Of a stretch of 64,000 bases of DNA, positions 41,991 to 49,364 are shown piece by piece. The DNA is from JANXPZ01 sp033853925 (GTDB taxonomy: Bacteria; Eisenbacteria; RBG-16-71-46). A model generated the notes under the pieces. That model had not been told where the DNA came from. It saw nothing but the letters and a program-made list of their open reading frames with translations, and made no database searches. How positions within the stretch are numbered: the stretch's first letter is position 1; each line of letters begins with the position of its first letter. Made by a program: the position numbers and the translations under genes. The DNA lies in contig JAWOLC010000047.1 in NCBI GenBank assembly GCA_033853925.1, positions 1 through 64,000 on the forward strand, given 5' to 3'.

Positions 41991-43694
41991 GTGCTCTGGC
42001 CTTTCTCTCCACGCAGGGTCGGCACGCTGCCCGCCACACCCGGCCGCCGTTACGCCACGGCCGGATTCGTCGTGCTCGTCGGGATCGCGATCTCGCTCGT
42101 GGTCTGGACGCGCGCCGCGAGTCAGCGCCGCGCGGAGCTGAGTGGCATGCTGGGCTCTCTCGCCGACGGGACGACGAACACGCTCGAGTGGCAGCTCGAC
42201 CGTGACGCGAACGCGGTGCGCGGCCTGGGCATGCTCTGGCAGATGCGGGGGACGTCCCGCGAGGACGCCTGGTCGCTCGACGCCGGCCTCGTGATGGATC
42301 GCTTCCCCGGGGTGCAGTGGCTCGCCTGGGTGGCGCGGGACTCGAGCGAGCAGCGCTTCGTGGCGCGCGACACCACCGCGAGGGTCCCGCCGCGCGTCCT
42401 CCGGCAGGCCCAGTTCGAGCTGAACGCGCCCGCGAACACCATCCTCGACCGCTGGAGCGACGCCTACGAGCTGGACGTGTTCGTGCCGGTGCGCTCGGTC
42501 CGCGACAGCCTCGCCATCATCGTGGGCGAGGTCCGAGTGGACTCGCTGTGGCTCAAGCGGAACGCCCTGCTGAGCGGCGACCTCTCGATCACCCTGCTGG
42601 CCGAGAACGGCCGACGGCTGCCGCTGCGCGTCCTGCCCGACCGCCTGGCGCCGTCCTGGATGCGGGTGCGCCGCACGCTGACCTCGCCCGCGGGCACGAT
42701 CCTGGGCGTGGACCTCGCGCCCTCGGACGACCTCGTGCGCCAGGTGGCCATGCCCTGGTCGAGCCTCTTCCTGGTCACGGAAGCGTTCCTCTCGATCGCC
42801 GTGGGCGTCCTGCTCCTCTCCCTCCTGCGCTTGCGCGACTTCTCCGCGGCGCTGGCCCGGACCAATCGCGACCTGGATGGGCGGCTCGCCGAGCTGTCCC
42901 GGCGGGACCGCGAGCTGAACGAGCTGAACGAGGCCCTCGAGCAACGGGTGCACGATCGCACCGCCGAGCTGTCGCAGGCGTTGCGCGAGGTGGAGACGTT
43001 CAGCCACTCGATCTCGCACGATCTGCGCTCTCCCATCGGGGCCATCCTGAACTTCGCGGCGGTGCTCGAGGAGGACTACGGCGCGCGCTTCGCCGCCGAT
43101 GGTGCCCGCCTGATCGAGCGCATCCGCGCCGCGGCGGGCCGCGCGAACCAGCTCCTCGACGCCCTCGGCGAGTTCGCGGCGAGCGGCTCGTCGCCCGAGG
43201 AGACGCACGCGGTGGACATGGCCGAGGTGGCGCAGCGCGCGTTCGCCGAGGCCAAGGGTCGGGAGGGCGGGGACGACGACGTCCGCTTCACGGTCGGCGC
43301 GCTGCCCCCGGCCTGGGCGGATCCGGCGCTCGTGCACCGGCTGCTCGTGAATCTGCTGGGGAACGCGCTCAAGTTCTCGCGCGGCCGCGAGGCGCGGGTG
43401 ATCGAGGTGGGCGGCTCCGAGGACTCGACCGAGAACACCTACTGGGTACGCGACAACGGCCGCGGCTTCGAGCCCGGGCGCGCGGAGGAGCTCTTCGAGC
43501 CCTTCCGGCGCCTGCACGGCGCCGAAGTCGAGGGCACGGGGCTCGGCCTGGCCATCGTGGCCAGGAGCGTGACCCGCATGGGCGGCCATGTCTGGGCCGA
43601 GAGCGACGGGGCGACCGGGGCCACGTTCAGCTTCACGCTCCCCCGCCCGGGAGGGAAGGGCGATGCTTCCGCCGGCCATCCTGATCGTGGATGA
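41991..43694 (+). CDS. Membrane sensor histidine kinase with CHASE-like periplasmic domain
   Basis: The 567-residue protein has TM1 at ~22-42 and a ~210-residue periplasmic domain with FPGVQWLAWVAR, as in CHASE domains. TM2 lies at ~258-280, followed by a coiled coil (ELNELNEALEQRVHDR) and a kinase core. The H-box is FSHSISHDLRSPIG with His343; NLLGNALKFSR, RDNGRGFEPG and EGTGLGLAIV are the N, G1 and G2 boxes, all intact. CHASE domains bind small extracellular ligands. The start is GTG. The receiver gene begins inside its last 32 bp, so it probably phosphorylates that receiver and perhaps the NtrC-type protein. The ligand is not readable. Confidence 0.88.
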   Translation: MLWPFSPRRVGTLPATPGRRYATAGFVVLVGIAISLVVWTRAASQRRAELSGMLGSLADGTTNTLEWQLDRDANAVRGLGMLWQMRGTSREDAWSLDAGLVMDRFPGVQWLAWVARDSSEQRFVARDTTARVPPRVLRQAQFELNAPANTILDRWSDAYELDVFVPVRSVRDSLAIIVGEVRVDSLWLKRNALLSGDLSITLLAENGRRLPLRVLPDRLAPSWMRVRRTLTSPAGTILGVDLAPSDDLVRQVAMPWSSLFLVTEAFLSIAVGVLLLSLLRLRDFSAALARTNRDLDGRLAELSRRDRELNELNEALEQRVHDRTAELSQALREVETFSHSISHDLRSPIGAILNFAAVLEEDYGARFAADGARLIERIRAAAGRANQLLDALGEFAASGSSPEETHAVDMAEVAQRAFAEAKGREGGDDDVRFTVGALPPAWADPALVHRLLVNLLGNALKFSRGREARVIEVGGSEDSTENTYWVRDNGRGFEPGRAEELFEPFRRLHGAEVEGTGLGLAIVARSVTRMGGHVWAESDGATGATFSFTLPRPGGKGDASAGHPDRG

Positions 43695-44115
43695 TGACGA
43701 GGACTACCTCGAGATCGCGGGCCGGGCCATCCGACGGGAGCGGCTGGACACCGAGGTGCACATGGCCCGCACGGGCGCCGACGCGCTGCGGCTCCTGGGG
43801 CTCGACGGCCGGCAGGCGGAGCTGTCCCCGCCGCACCTGGTGGCGGTCTTCGTGGATCTGAACATGCCGGTGGTGGACGGCTGGGACGTGCTGCGGCGGG
43901 TGCGGGCCGACGAGCGCGTGAAGCGCCTGCCCGTGGTGATGATCTCGTCCTCTTCGCGGGTCGAGGACATCCGCCGCAGCTACGACTTCGGCGCCAACAG
44001 CTACGTGGTCAAGCGCTACGGCGGCGCGGAGCCCGGCCGCGACCTGGCTCGGGCGGTGCGGTACTGGACGGAGCTGAACTGCGTGAACCCCATGACGTGG
44101 CGGAGGTCGGCATGA
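43663..44115 (+). CDS. Single-domain response regulator, Rcp1-like
   Basis: The 150-residue protein is a lone receiver. It has the acidic pocket ILIVDDDEDY, phospho-acceptor Asp in VFVDLNMPVVDGW, VMISSSS with the conserved Ser/Thr, and the Lys in NSYVVKRYG. The long linker and RVEDIRRSYDFGANSY match the Rcp1 group that serves phytochrome-type kinases with the same H-box style. No output domain is present, so it acts as a phosphate relay or binds a partner. It overlaps the kinase gene by 32 bp and its stop overlaps the next start (ATGA). Confidence 0.9.
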   Translation: MLPPAILIVDDDEDYLEIAGRAIRRERLDTEVHMARTGADALRLLGLDGRQAELSPPHLVAVFVDLNMPVVDGWDVLRRVRADERVKRLPVVMISSSSRVEDIRRSYDFGANSYVVKRYGGAEPGRDLARAVRYWTELNCVNPMTWRRSA

Positions 44116-45545
44116 GCGAGGCGCGCGAGCCGGGCCCGGGCGCTCCCGAGGACGCGGCGCCCCCGAGCCCGCGCGTCGCCCTGATCGTGGACGACGACCC
44201 CATCTTTCGCGAGAGCCTCGCCCTCCTCGTGCGCCGGGAGGGGTTCGAGGCCGAGGAGGCCGGAACCCTGGCGGAAGCGCGCGCGCGGCTGGCCAAGCGG
44301 CCGATCGACGTGGTGTTCGTGGACCTCGCCCTGCCCGACGGGCACGGCCTCGACCTCCTCGCCCCCGAGACGGACCCGCTGGAGGCGACGGACGTGGTCG
44401 TGATCACCGGCAACGCCACGCTGGACGCGGCGGTCAGCGCCCTGCGGCAGGGCGTGCTGGACTTCCTCACCAAGCCCGTCGATCGCCCCCGGCTTCGCGC
44501 CATCCTGGCGAACGTGCTGCGCACCCGCGCCCTGCGCAGCGAGCGGGACGCCTTGCGCAGCGAGCTGCGGGACCTCGGGCACTTCGGGCGGCTCGTGGGC
44601 CGCTCGCCCGCCATGCAGCGGGTCTACGACCTGATCGCGCGCGTCGCGCCGACCCGAGCCACGGTGCTGCTCATCGGCGAGAGCGGCACCGGCAAGGAGA
44701 TCGTGGCGGAGACCGTGCACCGCATGAGCCCGCGGGCGACCGAGCGGTTCCTGGCGATCAACTGCGGCGCGATGGCGCCGAACGTGATCGAGAGCGAGCT
44801 GTTCGGCCACGAGCGGGGGAGCTTCACCGGCGCCGAGCGCAGCCGGCGGGGCTACTTCGAGGAGGCGAGCGGCGGCACCCTCTTCCTGGACGAGATCACC
44901 GAGATGCCGGCCGAGGCACAGGTGAAGCTCCTCCGCGTGCTCGAGACCGGCGAGCTGCTGCGCGTGGGCGCGTCCGAGCCCACCGGCGTGGACGTGCGTC
45001 TGGTCGCGGCGACGAACCGCGAGCCGGGGGCCGCCGTGCGCGAGGGGCGCCTGCGCGAGGACCTCTACTACCGCCTCAACGTCTTTCCCATCGCGCTCCC
45101 GCCGCTGCGCGAGCGGGGTGACGACATCGACCTGCTCGCGACCCACTTCCTCGCCGAGTACGACGCCCGCGAGGGAGCGACGCACCGCTGGTCGCCCGAG
45201 GCACTGCGCCGCCTGCGCACGCGGCCCTGGCCGGGCAACGTTCGCGAGCTGCGGAACGTCGTCGAGCGCGCGGCCATCCTGGCCGAGGAGGTGATCACCG
45301 ACGTGGGCGAGCCCGCCGCCGAGCCGCCCACGGGTCCGGCGCGGGACACCCCCCTCCTCACCGTGCCGCTCGGAGAGCCCTTCGCCGAGGTGGAGCGTCG
45401 TCTCATCCTGGCGACGCTGCGCCTCCTGGACGGCGACAAGAAGGAGACGGCGCGCCGCCTCGGCATCAGCCTCAAGACTCTCTACAACCGGCTCAACGTG
45501 TACGAGGCCGCGGGCCGGCTGGAGACGGAGTCCGAGTCGGCTTGA
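44112..45545 (+). CDS. NtrC-family response regulator (REC-AAA+-Fis)
   Basis: The 477-residue protein has a receiver (ALIVDDDPIF, VVFVDLALPDGHG, DFLTKPVD), then a sigma-54 AAA+ domain. That domain carries Walker A GESGTGKE, a loop written GSFTGA instead of GAFTGA, Walker B GGTLFLDEI and the R-finger region REDLYYRLN. It ends in a Fis-type helix-turn-helix (KKETARRLGISLKTLYNRL). It should remodel sigma-54 polymerase in response to phosphorylation, probably by the overlapping kinase. Two sigma-54 promoter matches lie within 4 kb, before the sortase operon and the 49137 operon, making them candidate targets. The last 64 bp overlap the sortase gene on the other strand. Confidence 0.92.
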   Translation: MSEAREPGPGAPEDAAPPSPRVALIVDDDPIFRESLALLVRREGFEAEEAGTLAEARARLAKRPIDVVFVDLALPDGHGLDLLAPETDPLEATDVVVITGNATLDAAVSALRQGVLDFLTKPVDRPRLRAILANVLRTRALRSERDALRSELRDLGHFGRLVGRSPAMQRVYDLIARVAPTRATVLLIGESGTGKEIVAETVHRMSPRATERFLAINCGAMAPNVIESELFGHERGSFTGAERSRRGYFEEASGGTLFLDEITEMPAEAQVKLLRVLETGELLRVGASEPTGVDVRLVAATNREPGAAVREGRLREDLYYRLNVFPIALPPLRERGDDIDLLATHFLAEYDAREGATHRWSPEALRRLRTRPWPGNVRELRNVVERAAILAEEVITDVGEPAAEPPTGPARDTPLLTVPLGEPFAEVERRLILATLRLLDGDKKETARRLGISLKTLYNRLNVYEAAGRLETESESA

Positions 45546-46210
45546 GGCGCGTGCCGGCGGCGCCCGGCCGGCCCACGCGCGGCGGGGGCGTGCGCGGCCA
45601 GCGCCATCCGGCCCGCGAGGGCGGGATCCACGGGGACGGCCCGCACCACGAAGCGCTCCGGCGCGGGCCCGATCCAGTGGAACGGGTAGCAGGTCACCAG
45701 CGTGAGCATCGCCCGCCCGTGACCGACGAGCAGATCGCCTCGATCCGGCGGCACGACGAAGGTCGTGTCGACGCGATACGCGAAGACGCCGTCGGGGGTG
45801 CGCAGGCGCACGAGGTCTCCGCTCGCCACGTCGCCCAGCCGGTGGAAATAGGAGTCGCGGTGCGCCGCCAGCGCGACGTTGCCCGGCTCCCCGGGGAACG
45901 CCGAGGCCGCGAGGTGGCCGATTCCGCGTTGCAGGGAGAGGTCGTCCGTCCCCTCGACGATCAGTGCCGAGAGCCCGAGGCGCGGGATCTCCAGCCGCCC
46001 CACGAGACCGCTCTCCGCCGCTTCGCGGCGCGTCGCGCTGGCGATCCGCCCCGTGCGCCCGCGGCGCGAGCGCGGCGCCACGGCCTCGAGCCGCCGAGCG
46101 AGCGCCGCCTGGTGGCTGCGCCCGTCCAGCACGGCCCAGGACCAATAACCCAGGGCGAGGACTCCCACCGTGAAGAGGATCCCCGCCAGCCACGACCGCG
46201 CGCGGCTCAT
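45482..46210 (-). CDS. Class D-type sortase
   Basis: The 242-residue protein has an N-terminal membrane helix (GILFTVGVLALGYWSWAVL) and a sortase barrel. His117 lies in LAAHRDSYF, the nucleophile Cys174 in LTLVTCYPF and Arg186 in APERFVVRA, the full catalytic set. The ~40-residue tail after the barrel is Ala/Arg-rich. Sortases cut an LPXTG-like motif and join the protein to an amine; in diderms their target is usually unknown. The gene directly upstream encodes a matching MPKTA substrate, 71 bp away on the same strand. Classes D and E are not separated with certainty. Confidence 0.9.
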   Translation of the reverse strand: MSRARSWLAGILFTVGVLALGYWSWAVLDGRSHQAALARRLEAVAPRSRRGRTGRIASATRREAAESGLVGRLEIPRLGLSALIVEGTDDLSLQRGIGHLAASAFPGEPGNVALAAHRDSYFHRLGDVASGDLVRLRTPDGVFAYRVDTTFVVPPDRGDLLVGHGRAMLTLVTCYPFHWIGPAPERFVVRAVPVDPALAGRMALAAHAPAARGPAGRRRHAPQADSDSVSSRPAASYTLSRL

Positions 46211-46281
46211 GACTCAGCGCCTCCTTCGCCGGGCACCCGACCACTCTGCCCGATGCCGGGCACCCGGCGCTTGGGAGGGCC

Positions 46282-46761
46282 CTACGAACTCCGCCGGCGG
46301 AGCGAGAGCGCCAGGCTCGCGCTCAAGGCCAGGAGCCCCGTGAGCCCGACGAGGGGAAGCGGGCTGGCGGTCTTGGGCATGCTGGAGCTGCCGCTCTGCG
46401 TGTCCGAGGGGTTCGACTGTGACTGGTCCGAGGGGCTGGACTGCATGGTGCCCGACGGGCTCGATTGCGACTGGTCCGAGGGATTCGCCTGGCTCTGGTC
46501 CGTCGAGGTCGAAGGGGTCTCGTCCGAGGGGCCCGTCTGGTTCACGGTCCCGGAGGACTGCTGCTGACTGCCAGAGACCGCCTCCTCGGCGGGGGCCGAC
46601 GTGCCCGGGTCGTTCTGCGCGGGAACCGTCCACCAGGCCTGATCACCCGCGCCCGGCTGGTTCTGGGGACCCGAGTACTTGGGATCGATCTCCTTCGCCG
46701 TCGCCACTCCCGTCAGGAGCACCGCCGCTGCGACCACGAGGGACCACATGGTGCGCTTCAT
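46282..46761 (-). CDS. Sortase substrate with MPKTA sorting signal and Ser/Gln/Pro-rich region
   Basis: The 159-residue protein has a signal peptide (WSLVVAAAVLLTGVATA), a short N-terminal segment with KYSGPQNQPG, and a low-complexity region (~60-127) rich in Ser, Gln, Asp and Pro with repeats of PSDQSQS. It ends in a sorting signal: MPKTA at 128-132, a hydrophobic helix and RRRSS. MPKTA is a variant of LPXTG/LPXTA. With the sortase next door this is a dedicated enzyme-substrate pair. A sigma-54 promoter match lies about 70 bp upstream. The low-complexity part may act as a stalk; there is no obvious enzyme domain. Confidence 0.82.
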   Translation of the reverse strand: MKRTMWSLVVAAAVLLTGVATAKEIDPKYSGPQNQPGAGDQAWWTVPAQNDPGTSAPAEEAVSGSQQQSSGTVNQTGPSDETPSTSTDQSQANPSDQSQSSPSGTMQSSPSDQSQSNPSDTQSGSSSMPKTASPLPLVGLTGLLALSASLALSLRRRSS

Positions 46762-47159
46762 CCTTTACGCTCCCTTTCGTTCCGCGGCCCACCGAGCGGC
46801 CTGGTCCGCCATGGACCACGGGGGAGGTGTCGCAAGCGGAGTGCCCGAAGGAGAGTCGGAGGGGTTCGCGACTGCCCCTGCGCCGCGATGCTTGCACTTG
46901 CGCGGCCCGCAGGGCGGCCCGAAGCGACGCACCAACTCGAATCTCTGCAGGAGCTACAGTCCGAGGGTACAAACGGAAGCGCCCAGCGGCGTTCCTGCAC
47001 GCGCCCTTGTCGAGTTGGCCTGGAGCGGACCGTGGCCTGCGCCCACTCTGGCGGCCCCTCCCGCCCCTGTCGCGCGAAGGCATCGGGACCAGGCGCGGCC
47101 AGCGTGGCCTGCTCTTGACCAAGCGTCGCCGGGACGTCGCGAGCCGCGGCCCGGCGGCC
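46762..47159. other. Intergenic region upstream of the sortase operon
   Basis: About 400 bp between the sortase-substrate start and the end of the PAS-receiver gene, both minus strand. It carries the sigma-54 promoter match near 46832-46846; the rest shows no supported gene. Confidence 0.5.
46830..46847 (-). promoter_or_regulatory. Sigma-54 promoter match for the sortase operon
   Basis: On the minus strand GGGCACTCCGCTTGC has GG-N10-GC spacing, GGCAC at -24 and TTGC at -12. Transcription would begin near 46820, about 60 bp before the sortase-substrate start. Confidence 0.6.
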
Positions 47160-48266
47160 TCAGCTCACCCGCGGCTGCGCCATCATCTCCCTGAGCTTGC
47201 CGACCAGGGCGCCCGGTTCGAACGGCTTGGCCAGGAAGCAGGCGCGCTCGACCGTCACGCCCCCTGCCGCTTGCTCCAGATCGGCGAAGCCCGAGAGGAA
47301 GAGCACGGGCAGCCCGGGCACTCTCGCGGTGGCTCGACGGGCCAGCTCCGGGCCGCTCAGCTCGGGCATGACGACGTCCGTGATCAGGGCGTGGATCCGC
47401 GGGGCGTGACGCTCCAAGAGCGCGAGCCCCTCGCGACCATCGGACGCCTCGAGCACGTCGAAGCCATGGCCTTCCAGAATGCGCTTCGCGAGCCGGCGCA
47501 CCTGCTCGTCGTCCTCGACCAGCAGCAGGGTCTCGGCCGCCGCGGCCGGAGAATCCGCCGCCTGCTCCCTGCGCCTCTCCGCAGGCTCGGCCAGCGCGGA
47601 GAGGCGGACATCGGGAGCCCGCGGACCGAGAGGCTCGGGTGCGCGGATCTCCTGGAACCGGCGCGTCAGCTCGGTCCCCCGCGCCGCCGCCTTCCGCACC
47701 TCCTCGGCGTCCCCGCGGCGGGGATCGCCGGCACCGAGCGTCTCGAGCAGCGCGTCACCATGCTCGAGGATCGCGGTCAGCAAGTCGCCCAGGTCGCGGA
47801 CGACGCCCTCCGCGAGTCGGCCGATCGCCTCGTTCCGCCCCGCCTCGAGCGAACGACGGCTCGAGGCCTCCCGCACCGTCAGGTCCTCGAGCACCGTCAA
47901 CGCCCCCGCGGGCACGGGCTCGCCCGGCGCGAAGAGGGGCGTCGCCCGCACGGCCGCCAGGCCCGGCTGGCCGTCGGGACGACGGAACCGGAGGGTCCGT
48001 GGTCCCTGGGGCAGGCGCGTGCGCAGTGCCAGGCGCGCCGGCTCCTCGTCGGGCGAGAGCGGGTCTCCGCCCTCGCCACGGGGCTCCAGCCCGACGAAGA
48101 GGGCGGGGCAGCCGGTCAGCACGTGCGCCGGCAGGCCCAGGATCCGCGCCACCGAGGCGTTGCACGACGCGATGGATCCGTCCATGGCGTGAAGCACGAC
48201 GCCCTCCTCCAGGATTCCGAGGAGGGCGTCGTATTCGCGCGTCGCGTGGCCCGCGGGGGCCATCAT
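47160..48266 (-). CDS. PAS-receiver protein derived from a hybrid kinase, without phosphoacceptor His or ATPase domain
   Basis: The 368-residue protein has a PAS domain (YDALLGILEEGVVLHAMDG to TVLEDLTVRE), then a helix pair clearly related to HisKA. EAIGRLAEGVVRDLGDLLTAI equals the usual AIGRLAGGIAHDFNNLLTAI with Arg157 in place of the His. The HATPase domain that should follow is absent. A short linker leads to an intact receiver with EDDEQVRRL, Asp297 in LITDVVMPELSG, LFLSGF and LAKPFEP. It cannot autophosphorylate, so the receiver must be fed by another kinase. It overlaps the AAA+ fragment gene as ATGA and is the last gene of a three-gene operon. Confidence 0.82.
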   Translation of the reverse strand: MMAPAGHATREYDALLGILEEGVVLHAMDGSIASCNASVARILGLPAHVLTGCPALFVGLEPRGEGGDPLSPDEEPARLALRTRLPQGPRTLRFRRPDGQPGLAAVRATPLFAPGEPVPAGALTVLEDLTVREASSRRSLEAGRNEAIGRLAEGVVRDLGDLLTAILEHGDALLETLGAGDPRRGDAEEVRKAAARGTELTRRFQEIRAPEPLGPRAPDVRLSALAEPAERRREQAADSPAAAAETLLLVEDDEQVRRLAKRILEGHGFDVLEASDGREGLALLERHAPRIHALITDVVMPELSGPELARRATARVPGLPVLFLSGFADLEQAAGGVTVERACFLAKPFEPGALVGKLREMMAQPRVS

Positions 48267-48790
48267 GCGGCTCCTCTCCAGGGCACGCGGCGAAGGCCGA
48301 CGCGGATCTTGTCGAGGGAATCGAAGAGCGCCGCCGAGAACCGCCGCTGCTCCACGGCCTCGGCGAGGTCATCGGCGTTTCCCGCCGCGAGCCGGAGGGG
48401 CCCGCGCGGAGAGGCCGCGCCTTCCCACGCCAGCTCGAGGCGGCGCGTCAGCGCGAGGAGGAGGCGCTGGGACTCCTGGGGAAGCAGCTCGATGGAATCC
48501 AGGAAGAGCGTCCCGCACTCGCACTCGGCCAGTGGGTTGGCGGCCGGCGGCTCATCCGAGCCGAGCCAGAGCTGGAGCGCGCGCCAGACCGTGGCGTGGT
48601 CCTGCGCACAGTCCACGGCCACGAACGGCCCGCCGCGGACCGGGCTCGCCCGATGGAAGGCGCGGGCCACGTCCAGCCGCTGGATGTCCGTCCCCCCCAC
48701 CACCAGCACGTTCGAGAGGCTGTGGCGGTGGAGACGCAAGAGGGACGCGGGGGGCCTCGCTGCAGCCCCCCGCGGTTGGCGTCGCGTCAT
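48263..48790 (-). CDS. Degenerate sigma-54-type AAA+ fragment
   Basis: The 175-residue protein follows the first half of an NtrC-type AAA+ domain: NVLVVGGTDIQRLDVARAFH in place of the Walker A region, GGPFVAVDCAQ, ECGTLFLDSIELLP for Walker B, LRLAAGN for sensor I and FSAALFDSLDKIRVGLRRV near the R-finger. The Walker A Gly-Lys-Thr/Ser and the Walker B Glu are missing, there is no GAFTGA loop, and the lid and DNA-binding parts are absent. It can hardly hydrolyse ATP; it may bind or inhibit an active AAA+ protein such as the neighbouring NtrC-type or kinase-hybrid regulators. Start ATG 48790 overlaps the upstream stop and its own stop overlaps the next start, both as ATGA. Confidence 0.72.
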   Translation of the reverse strand: MTRRQPRGAAARPPASLLRLHRHSLSNVLVVGGTDIQRLDVARAFHRASPVRGGPFVAVDCAQDHATVWRALQLWLGSDEPPAANPLAECECGTLFLDSIELLPQESQRLLLALTRRLELAWEGAASPRGPLRLAAGNADDLAEAVEQRRFSAALFDSLDKIRVGLRRVPWRGAA

Positions 48791-49137
48791 CTCTGGACGA
48801 CGCGGGCCATCGAGCCCCTGTTCACCCAATGGTCAGCTCGACGGGGCTCACGCAAGACCGCCGACCGAGCGTGGAGCGAAGCAGGGTCCCTGTAAGACAA
48901 TGGCCAGGCAGAAGGGAAGAGAACGAAGGTCCGGCAATAGAGGCTGAGCAGATCGCCGAAGTACGGCGTGGGCGTGGCGAGCGAGGCGGCGTCACCCGGC
49001 TCCACCGGAGCGAGGAACGCGGGCAAGGTGCCACCGGGGACTTCGCCGCCACCGTTCTGCGCGGCTGCCGGGCTGGCAAGCACGATCAAGCTGGTCAAGC
49101 AAAGGAGCGCGAGCACGACCACCCAGATGGGTCTCAT
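48787..49137 (-). CDS. Small exported protein of unknown function, first gene of a sigma-54-type operon
   Basis: The 116-residue protein starts at ATG 49137 behind AAGGAGACCTCG, with a clear signal peptide (VVVLALLCLTSLIVLASPAAAQ). The mature part begins QNGGGEVPGGTLPAFLAPVEPG and contains one Cys (LLSLYCRTFVLFPS). The Arg-rich last third resembles no domain. The stop overlaps the next start as ATGA, so it is coupled to the AAA+ fragment. A sigma-54 promoter match lies 48-63 bp upstream. The C-terminal part could be altered by an old frameshift; the signal peptide and promoter give most of the support. Confidence 0.6.
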   Translation of the reverse strand: MRPIWVVVLALLCLTSLIVLASPAAAQNGGGEVPGGTLPAFLAPVEPGDAASLATPTPYFGDLLSLYCRTFVLFPSAWPLSYRDPASLHARSAVLREPRRADHWVNRGSMARVVQR

Positions 49138-49183
49138 CGAGGTCTCCTTGGGTAAGTGACGGATCTTGCCGATCCATACCCAA

Positions 49184-49200
49184 GGCGAGAGCCGTGCCAC
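49184..49200 (-). promoter_or_regulatory. Sigma-54 promoter match for the 49137 operon
   Basis: On the minus strand TGGCACGGCTCTCGCC has the exact -24 element TGGCACG, GG-N10-GC spacing and TCGC at -12 (consensus TTGC). Transcription would begin near 49173, 36 bp before the ATG, with the ribosome site between. Confidence 0.65.
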
Positions 49201-49364
49201 GCCGGCGCCGGCGAGGCACAAGGAGTGAATACATTGCGGCGGTGGCGGTTAGGCGCCGGCGTTCAAGGAAGGGAGGAACCGCGGACTGGCCCATGTCTCG
49301 CCGAAATCGGCGAGCGCGGCCAGCATTTGCACGCTATCGACCGGCTGGGCACGCGATTGTGCAA

